From NCBI GenBank assembly GCA_016763395.1, contig JAESTW010000359.1:1-7155 (forward strand): 7,155 nt of DNA. The letters run 5' to 3'. Below the pieces are notes generated by a model. The model was not told the origin of the DNA and searched no databases. It saw only the letters and a program-made list of their open reading frames with translations. Below are positions 1 to 5,685 of this stretch, in pieces. Numbering within the stretch: the first letter of the stretch is position 1; every line of letters begins with the position of its first letter. The position numbers and the translations under genes are program-made. The stretch is from Kofleriaceae bacterium (GTDB lineage: Bacteria; Myxococcota_A; Polyangia; Haliangiales; Haliangiaceae).

Positions 1-1
1 C

Positions 2-3000
2 GAGGAGCCAGTCGTCGTTTCCAAGCTATGGGAAGATTTTCTTGGCTTCTTCATTGAAAACAAACTGGTAGTCTTCGTACTGGTCGCAATGCTAGTCGGC
101 GGTGGACTGGCTGTCTCCCCCTTCGATTGGGACCTGGGTGACTTGCCACGAGACCGGGTTCCCGTGGATGCCATTCCGGACATCGGCGAGAACCAACAAA
201 TCGTATTTACGAAATGGCCCGGACGTTCTCCACGAGATATCGACGACCAACTTACCTACCCACTAACCACCTCTCTTCTGGGAATCCCCGGAGTTCGAAC
301 CGTTCGCAGTTCGTCAATGCTCGGGTTCTCCAGCATTCTGGTAATCTTTGAAGACGATATTGAGTTTTACTGGTCTCGCTCCCGAGTACTCGAAAAGCTC
401 TCCTCATTGCCGCCGGGTACCATCCCCGAAGGCGTATCCCCCGCGCTCGGCCCCGATGCGACAGCCTTGGGACAAATCTATTGGTATACCTTAGAAGGAC
501 AGGACGCAGACGGCAACGTCGTCGGTGGCTGGGACTTGCACGAGCTTCGTTCGATTCAAGACTGGACGATTCGCTACGCACTCCAGGGAGTGTCCGGTGT
601 TGCGGATGTCGCGTCTGTCGGTGGCTATGTCCGAGAGTATCAGATCGATGTCGACCCTGAATCGCTTCTCGCCTACGACGTTAGCTTAGAACAAGTCGCC
701 AGGGCGGTGAAAGAGTCAAATTTGGATGTAGGAGCTCGTACCCTGGAAATCAACCAGGTCGAGTATCTCGTCCGGAGCCTGGGATTTATCAAGAACCCAC
801 AAGATCTAGAGCAGACCGTGATTGTCACTCGAGGACATACTCCGATCCGCATTGGCGATGTAGCCCGGGTTACCTTGGGGCCAGCGCAGAGACGCGGAGC
901 TTTGGATGATGCTGGTGCCGAGGCTGTCGGAGGCGTGGTGATTGCCCGCTACGGCGCAAATCCAATGGAAGTCATCGACACACTCAAAAAGAAGATTGAG
1001 AAGATTGCTCCCGGACTGCCCTCGCGGACACTGGAGGACGGAACTCTCAGCAGAGTAACGATCGTTCCTTTCTACGATCGCAGTGGACTAATTAGTGAAA
1101 CCTTGGACACTCTTTCATCCGCCCTTATTCAGCAAATTCTCGTAACCATCATCGTCGTGCTCGTCATGCTACGAAATTTTCGGAGTTCGATACTAATCTC
1201 TTCAGTTCTCCCGCTGGCCGTTTTGGGCGCATTTTTAGCGATGAAATGGACCAATGTAGACGCGAATATCATGGCGCTGGCGGGTATCGCAATCGCCATC
1301 GGGACCATGGTGGACATGAGTATCGTGTTCACCGAAAATATCGTAGATCACTTGGACAAGGCCAAATCGGGCGAGGATAGGGCGAAAATCGTTGCCCATG
1401 CAAGCGCCGAAGTTGCGCCAGCAGTACTCACCAGTGTGCTTACGACCGTCGTAAGTTTCTTACCAGTATTCGCTCTCACCGCGGCTGAGGGCAAACTCTT
1501 TACCCCCTTGGCGTTCACGAAGTCCTTCGCAATGGTCGCAGCGCTTATCGTGTCGATGATCGTGTTGCCAGCACTAGCGCACATTCTCATAACGCCGGAC
1601 GAAGACGTCAAAGTAACTAGCGCTAGGCATCTCGTCAGGGTGTTCATTTCTCGCTGGAGAGACTCTGTGCTGATCGCTCTTGGGTTCGTGATGCTCAAGT
1701 GGACCGTCATTGGTGGACTCTTTGTCGTGATGCTCGGACTGTTTCGCATCATGCAAGACCTACTTCCACCGCGCTACAAAAAATACGTGTCTTGGGTAGA
1801 GACCACCATCGCCATTGTGACAGTGACAATTCTCCTCTCTGCCGACTGGATGCCACTGGGCATGGAGCGTGGGACAGTAGTTAATCTCCTATTTGTAGCG
1901 GGAACGATCATGGGACTACTTGGACTCTTTATGGTCTTCGATAGAGTCTACAGTCCGATTCTCCGCTGGGCTCTGCGCAACAAGGGAGTTGCACTGCTAC
2001 TGCCCGGCTTCATTGTAATCTTTGGCTTCACAACCTGGAGAGGTTTCGATCGGATGTTTGGCTTCTTGCCGGAGTCAGTCAGAACCTCTAGCCTCGGTAA
2101 AAGCATGTCCGAGTCCATGCCGGGCTTTGGTAGCGAATTTATGCCTGCCTTCGACGAAGGCTCTTTTCTCTACATGCCTACAACGATGCCGCACGCTTCC
2201 TTGGGGCAGTCCCTCAAAGTCCTGCAAGAGCTCGATGCTGCCATCGCGGCAATTCCTGAAGTTGAAAGGGCCGTCGGAAAGCTTGGGCGAGCCGAGACTC
2301 CACTTGATCCCGCGCCAGTATCGATGTTTGAGACCGTAGTCAACTACAAAGCGGAATACGGTTTGGATGAAGACGGCAATCGTGTCCGGCAGTGGCGAGA
2401 TCACATTCGCACGCCGAGCGACATCTGGAGTGAGATTGTCAAAGCCGCGCAGGCTCCCGGACTGACAAGTGCCCCCATGCTGATGCCAATCAACACTCGA
2501 ATTATCATGCTTCAGAGTGGCATGCGAGCGCCGATGGGAATCAAGGTTAAAGGTCCCGATCTTGAGACGATCGAGGCCTTTGGTTTGGTCCTAGAAGAAC
2601 ACCTAAAAAAGGTCCCATCAATTCGACCAGAGACCGTCTTTGCCGATCGGGTGGTTGGCAAGCCCTACATCGAAATCGATATAGACCGGGAGGCAATTGG
2701 CCGCTACGGCCTTTCGATTCGCAAGGTACAAAACGTAATTCAGGTCGCCTTGGGAGGGAAGATGCTAACTCGTACGGTTGAGGGCAGAGAGCGCTATCCT
2801 GTCCGAGTTCGATACATGCGAGAAGAGCGCGATAGCGTGGAAGCATTGGCGAGAATCTTTGTTCCCACGCCCGGCGGAGAACAGATTCCGCTCGAGCAAC
2901 TTGCGACATTCCGCTATGTAAAAGGTCCACAGGTCATTAAGTCCGAAGACACCTTTTTGACGAGCTACGTTCTCTTTGACAAAATCGGCGACAAAGCTGA

Positions 3001-3172
3001 AGTGGGAGTCGTTGAAGAGGCAGATGCCTATCTCAAACAACTTGTCGCAGATGGTGTAATAGAAATACCAGCGGGCGTGGTGTACGAATTCGCCGGCTCG
3101 TATAAGAACCAGAAACGTTCTGAGGACAAACTGCGGGTACTCGTTCCCATCGCGATGATCATCGTCTTCTAA
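2..3172 (+). CDS. cusA: CusA/CzcA-type heavy-metal RND efflux permease, N-terminal 1056 residues (5' end outside window; ended by an in-frame TAA)
   Basis: Inner-membrane proton-driven pump of a CusCBA-like tripartite system, expected to export Cu(I)/Ag(I). The frame is open to the left edge, so the ATG at 89 is internal: it lies inside TM1 (visible residues about 20-38), and the true start is upstream. Family landmarks (visible numbering): VDAIPDIGENQ near 55-65, QLTYPLTT, LGPDATALGQ, RSIQDW, FYDRSGL before TM2, and the TM4 motif AIGTMVDMSIVFTEN with the proton-relay Asp438. All three E. coli CusA metal methionines (M573, M623, M672) have counterparts at M725 (YMP), M775 (SMFET, with E777 matching E625) and M836 (RIIM). 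Between TM6 and TM7 there are about 100 extra residues with additional hydrophobic segments. The protein stops at TAA 3170-3172 in the middle of TM8, but the same frame continues the family sequence without loss. Family assignment is very secure; metal choice is inferred from the methionines. Confidence 0.93.
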   Translation, partial: EEPVVVSKLWEDFLGFFIENKLVVFVLVAMLVGGGLAVSPFDWDLGDLPRDRVPVDAIPDIGENQQIVFTKWPGRSPRDIDDQLTYPLTTSLLGIPGVRTVRSSSMLGFSSILVIFEDDIEFYWSRSRVLEKLSSLPPGTIPEGVSPALGPDATALGQIYWYTLEGQDADGNVVGGWDLHELRSIQDWTIRYALQGVSGVADVASVGGYVREYQIDVDPESLLAYDVSLEQVARAVKESNLDVGARTLEINQVEYLVRSLGFIKNPQDLEQTVIVTRGHTPIRIGDVARVTLGPAQRRGALDDAGAEAVGGVVIARYGANPMEVIDTLKKKIEKIAPGLPSRTLEDGTLSRVTIVPFYDRSGLISETLDTLSSALIQQILVTIIVVLVMLRNFRSSILISSVLPLAVLGAFLAMKWTNVDANIMALAGIAIAIGTMVDMSIVFTENIVDHLDKAKSGEDRAKIVAHASAEVAPAVLTSVLTTVVSFLPVFALTAAEGKLFTPLAFTKSFAMVAALIVSMIVLPALAHILITPDEDVKVTSARHLVRVFISRWRDSVLIALGFVMLKWTVIGGLFVVMLGLFRIMQDLLPPRYKKYVSWVETTIAIVTVTILLSADWMPLGMERGTVVNLLFVAGTIMGLLGLFMVFDRVYSPILRWALRNKGVALLLPGFIVIFGFTTWRGFDRMFGFLPESVRTSSLGKSMSESMPGFGSEFMPAFDEGSFLYMPTTMPHASLGQSLKVLQELDAAIAAIPEVERAVGKLGRAETPLDPAPVSMFETVVNYKAEYGLDEDGNRVRQWRDHIRTPSDIWSEIVKAAQAPGLTSAPMLMPINTRIIMLQSGMRAPMGIKVKGPDLETIEAFGLVLEEHLKKVPSIRPETVFADRVVGKPYIEIDIDREAIGRYGLSIRKVQNVIQVALGGKMLTRTVEGRERYPVRVRYMREERDSVEALARIFVPTPGGEQIPLEQLATFRYVKGPQVIKSEDTFLTSYVLFDKIGDKAEVGVVEEADAYLKQLVADGVIEIPAGVVYEFAGSYKNQKRSEDKLRVLVPIAMIIVF
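3170..3172 (+). other. cusA: Premature in-frame TAA inside the CusA TM8 codon series
   Basis: The codons read Ile-Ile-Val-Phe-TAA-Ile-Leu-Tyr-Met-Gln-Phe-Arg-Arg. E. coli CusA, as I recall it, reads MIIFVLLYLAFRR at this place, so the stop replaces exactly one hydrophobic residue with no insertion, deletion or frame change. Leu is common at this site in long CusA homologues, and TTA to TAA is one substitution. TAA also ends this gene at 3728-3730 and the esterase gene at 4458-4460, so it is an ordinary stop in this genome. Confidence 0.9.
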
Positions 3173-3181
3173 ATTCTGTAC

Positions 3182-3730
3182 ATGCAATTCCGGCGTATCA
3201 GCACAGCACTCATTATCTTTAGTGGTGTCGCAATCTGTATTGCTGGTGGCTTCTCCCTCATCTGGCTCTATGGCCGCCCCTGGTTTTTGGACTTCAGCAT
3301 TCTCGGTGTCGATATGCGGGATCTCTTTCAGGTTGGCACCATTAACCTCTCGGTCGCAGTTTGGATTGGGTTTATCGCGCTCTTGGGAATTGCTACCGAT
3401 GCGGGTGTGGTTATGGCAACCTACTTGTCGCAACGATTTCGAGCCCAACCGCCTACCACAATTGAAGAGGTACACGAGCGAGCCATGGAAGCGGGGACAC
3501 GCAGGGTACGCCCATGTCTCATGACAACCGCAACAACCGCACTCGCCCTCTTGCCGGTCATTAGTTCTCAAGGAAGAGGCTCGGACGTAATGGTTCCGAT
3601 GGCACTTCCCAGTATTGGCGGCATGGGAACAATTCTACTCACCCTATTTACCGTACCCCTGCTCTACGCATGGGTAGAAGAAGTTAGACTGAGTCGCCGT
3701 ATAGCGTCTACTCGAGTCGAAAAACTGTAA
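3182..3730 (+). CDS. cusA: CusA-type RND permease, C-terminal part (TM8 remainder to TM12), in frame with the upstream part
   Basis: This is the rest of the permease above, in the same reading frame; collinear family sequence begins directly after the stop at 3173 (Ile-Leu-Tyr, then the Met at 3182). Residues from that Met: about 8-30 TM9, a loop with WFLDFS and MRDLFQ, 54-82 TM10 with GFIALLGIATDAGVVMATYL, then RRVRPCLMTTATT into TM11, and MVPMALPSIGGM into TM12. D73 takes the place of E. coli CusA E939, and C112 takes the place of K984. No Shine-Dalgarno sequence is visible before 3182, so this is unlikely to be an independent gene; re-initiation 9 bases after the stop is possible but would start a protein in the middle of a helix. 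Most likely it is the 3' part of a gene broken by one nonsense mutation, or of an intact gene carrying a base error. Confidence 0.9.
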   Translation: MQFRRISTALIIFSGVAICIAGGFSLIWLYGRPWFLDFSILGVDMRDLFQVGTINLSVAVWIGFIALLGIATDAGVVMATYLSQRFRAQPPTTIEEVHERAMEAGTRRVRPCLMTTATTALALLPVISSQGRGSDVMVPMALPSIGGMGTILLTLFTVPLLYAWVEEVRLSRRIASTRVEKL

Positions 3731-3750
3731 CCGGACGCTGATGTCCTAAC

Positions 3751-3756
3751 AAGGAA
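3751..3756 (+). promoter_or_regulatory. Ribosome binding site for the DUF3347 lipoprotein gene
   Basis: AAGGAA lies 5 bases before the ATG at 3762. It is the clearest Shine-Dalgarno match in the window and supports that start. The 31-base gap after the permease stop contains no obvious promoter or terminator, which suggests co-transcription with the permease. Confidence 0.75.
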
Positions 3757-3761
3757 ACACC

Positions 3762-4379
3762 ATGAATACATTGACAACACTACTCATCTCCACTCTCGTG
3801 GGCGGAGCCATCCTCGCCTCCGGCTGTAGTAAAGACGAAAGCAAGTCGGACAAGACGACAGAGGCTTCTCAGAAATCGGCGAAAGCTAACAAGCCAAAAT
3901 CAAAGCCGGACACAGCAGAAATACCCAAGACGACACAGGCGAAAGCCGATACTTCATTTGCTGCCGGTATGATGCAGTCCTACGAGACCTGCCGTGCTCT
4001 ACTTGCATCGGACAAAGCGGAATTGGCAGATTGTGCCGCCGGGATTGTCGCGGCATCGAAGACCGCTCACAAGGATGCTCCAGAAGCTGTTCACGGACAT
4101 ATTAGTACAACGGTCAGCGCCGCAGAGGCATTGGCAAAGATCGCGCCGGACGACATTGAAGTGGTGCGACTTGGTTTCGGCGAAGTGAGTAAAGCGATGG
4201 TTGCGATGCTCACCGCCGCTCCAGAAGCTGCCAAGAGCTATCATCTCTTCGAGTGTCCTATGGCAAAGGGGTACAAAAAGTGGGCACAGCCAGGAAAAGA
4301 GCTTGAGAACCCGTACATGGGTACGAAAATGCTGAGCTGTGGTGAAGAGGTACACGATCACCATCTGGGAATGAAATAG
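3762..4379 (+). CDS. Lipoprotein with DUF3347-like metal-binding domain, associated with Cu/Ag efflux
   Basis: A 205-residue predicted lipoprotein. Residues 1-21 are a hydrophobic signal peptide ending in a lipobox-like LASG before Cys22; the short n-region lacks Lys/Arg, which is atypical. Ser23 at +2 would favour the outer membrane by the E. coli rule. Residues 23-65 form a Lys/Ser/Thr-rich flexible linker. Residues about 66-195 resemble DUF3347, a domain known as a separate protein and as a C-terminal extension of CusB-type adaptors: helical segments, then FECPMAKGYKKW (C165, M167) and NPYMGTKMLSCG (M190, C193), which matches the family pattern CPMA...NPYFGDKML.CG. The tail HDHHLGMK adds three His and a Met. 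These ligands suit soft or borderline metals such as Cu(I)/Ag(I). Together with its place directly behind the permease, this suggests a periplasmic metal chaperone or sponge feeding the pump. The domain call is good; the role is inferred. Confidence 0.82.
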   Translation: MNTLTTLLISTLVGGAILASGCSKDESKSDKTTEASQKSAKANKPKSKPDTAEIPKTTQAKADTSFAAGMMQSYETCRALLASDKAELADCAAGIVAASKTAHKDAPEAVHGHISTTVSAAEALAKIAPDDIEVVRLGFGEVSKAMVAMLTAAPEAAKSYHLFECPMAKGYKKWAQPGKELENPYMGTKMLSCGEEVHDHHLGMK

Positions 4380-4457
4380 ACCCGTTCGCCAGAGCGGACT
4401 AGGCCGGACAAATGTCTTGGCTTGGGCCGCCCTTCCGATACGCAGCGAGCACGACCT
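4380..4457. other. Convergent intergenic gap with no recognisable terminator
   Basis: This gap separates the 3' ends of the lipoprotein gene (plus strand) and the esterase gene (minus strand). I looked for a GC-rich stem followed by a T-run on either strand and found only short, weak inverted matches, such as the two GGCC copies, without a U-tract. Termination here is either Rho-dependent or not visible to inspection. Confidence 0.5.
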
Positions 4458-5645
4458 TTACAAGTCTGCCAAAAAATACCCGAGAGATTCGACGACCTCG
4501 TGGGGGATGGAATGTCCGCCTTCGAAATTTACGAGAGTCACATCGTGACCACTGACCTCTAGTTCCTCGACCAGCTGGTTGGAGCGACCGATACCAAGCA
4601 CAGGATCGGATTTTCCGTGACTCACGAACGCTCGTATCAGTGGACGACTTGCAAGCATGGAGAGATCCAAATTGACCGACCCACCTGAGAGAAACACCAG
4701 TCCTCCAAAGTCGCTTGCATTGGGCTCGTGGAGAATGACGTCCAATGCAACGGAAGCCCCCTGGGAAAACCCTCCCACATAAATATCCCCCGCTCGAGTT
4801 CCGTCAGCCATCAGGTCATCCGCGATGTCCATAACCACGTCCCTAGCTTCAGCGCGATACTCACTGAGTTTTTCTTCCATCGCTTCCTGAGATGAAGCAC
4901 GAAATTGCGGATACCAGGTCTTCCCTGAAATACCCACGCTATGAGGCGCGCCGGGAAGTATAAAACTCGTCTCCGGTGCGTATTCGCCCAGTCTTTTGGC
5001 TAGTGGTACCAGATTGTCCTTGGAGGCTCCATACCCATGCAGCAAAATTACGACTCGCCTTGCTTCGCTTGGGCTCGGGCCGACTAGCACCGGAGGATCG
5101 GACATCCACCACCAAGCGAAGGCCCCAACAGCAGCTAGCAAGAGAAGAGGCATGGTGAGTCTACGAAACAATCTTACAAGCGTAGCTGAGAACTTCGGCT
5201 CTTCTCCCTCATGTTGCCCTTGCGTAGTGGATGGTTGAGTACCAGTACCTTTAGCGGATTCCGTCCCCTCAGGTCGTTTGGCACCTCTCGCTTTGTCGGG
5301 CAGGTTCAGTGGCTCCATCAAGTCCAAGGGTTCCGATAAGTCCATTGGTTCCAATAGGTCCATTGGTATCGCGGTCGAGGGAAGCGCGGTACCGGACATA
5401 CTAGCTGTACTCGTTGTGTCCGAGGGACGGATTTCGACCCTTGCCCTAACCTCCTTGAGAGCGGCCAGAAAGGGGGAAATGGCCTCCTCTGTTGCACTGG
5501 ATTTCACCACACATGGCATGCGTTCCACAAAATCAACAGCCACCTCTTTGCTCACGCCAAAGGCCTGCTGCAATGCAGAAGAACCATCAACCACTCCTTC
5601 AAAGCCTAGCAAGACAAGATCGTAAACAGAGTCTTTATATTTCAT
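4458..5645 (-). CDS. Membrane-anchored serine esterase (phospholipase/carboxylesterase family) with N-terminal L7/L12-CTD-like domain
   Basis: A 395-residue protein with four parts. (1) Residues 7-73 resemble the C-terminal domain of ribosomal protein L7/L12: YDLVL at the first strand, a helix ending FGVSKEVAVDFVE where L7/L12 has GLGLKEAKDLVE, then CVVKS, a helix, and RVEIRP at the last strand. (2) Residues 75-150 are a low-complexity linker with four PMDLLE-like hexapeptides at 94-117. (3) Residues 165-181 form one membrane helix preceded by RLFRR, so the N-terminus should be cytoplasmic and the catalytic part external. (4) Residues about 197-395 are an alpha/beta hydrolase: HGYGAS oxyanion loop at 203-208, nucleophile Ser294 in GFSQG, Asp347 in GKSDP and His378 in GGHSIP. 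The triad is intact, so an active esterase on acyl or carboxyl esters is likely; the substrate is unknown. The start at 5645 has only a distant GGAG upstream, but it fits the onset of the N-terminal domain. It probably shares an operon with the gene at its 5' side, 40 bases away. Confidence 0.85.
   Translation of the reverse strand: MKYKDSVYDLVLLGFEGVVDGSSALQQAFGVSKEVAVDFVERMPCVVKSSATEEAISPFLAALKEVRARVEIRPSDTTSTASMSGTALPSTAIPMDLLEPMDLSEPLDLMEPLNLPDKARGAKRPEGTESAKGTGTQPSTTQGQHEGEEPKFSATLVRLFRRLTMPLLLLAAVGAFAWWWMSDPPVLVGPSPSEARRVVILLHGYGASKDNLVPLAKRLGEYAPETSFILPGAPHSVGISGKTWYPQFRASSQEAMEEKLSEYRAEARDVVMDIADDLMADGTRAGDIYVGGFSQGASVALDVILHEPNASDFGGLVFLSGGSVNLDLSMLASRPLIRAFVSHGKSDPVLGIGRSNQLVEELEVSGHDVTLVNFEGGHSIPHEVVESLGYFLADL
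5295..5366 (-). repeat. 18-bp tandem repeat (four units) coding hexapeptides in the esterase linker
   Basis: Four consecutive 18-base units encode PMDLLE, PMDLSE, PLDLME and PLNLPD (residues 94-117). On the plus strand two neighbouring units, GGTTCCGATAAGTCCATT (5329-5346) and GGTTCCAATAGGTCCATT (5347-5364), differ at only two positions, which indicates fairly recent duplication; the outer units are more diverged. The repeat keeps the reading frame and lies in the predicted cytoplasmic linker between the L12-like domain and the membrane helix. Confidence 0.85.
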
Positions 5646-5685
5646 GCTGTTGGTGCGAACTGCTCCAGCCCGGCACAGCGCCCTA

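Noticed and set aside
89..91. ATG at 89 as the start of the permease gene
   Set aside because: It would cut away half of TM1. The in-frame codons before it (LGFFIENKLVVFVLVA) match the normal RND N-terminus and are open to the window edge.
3170..3172. TAA recoded as a sense codon (alternative genetic code)
   Set aside because: TAA ends the permease itself at 3728-3730 and the esterase gene at 4458-4460 at the expected family lengths, so it works as a normal stop.
3150..3185. Programmed frameshift around the premature stop
   Set aside because: The frames upstream and downstream are identical and residues align one for one with homologues, so no frame change is needed.
2765..3571. Long minus-strand open frame (268 codons) antisense to the permease gene, spanning the premature stop
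   Set aside because: Its translation shows no recognisable domain, it lies wholly against strongly conserved RND coding sequence, and it has no ribosome binding site; it is a frame shadow.
4380..4457. Bidirectional terminator in the convergent gap
   Set aside because: Only short, weak inverted matches and no T-run on either strand.
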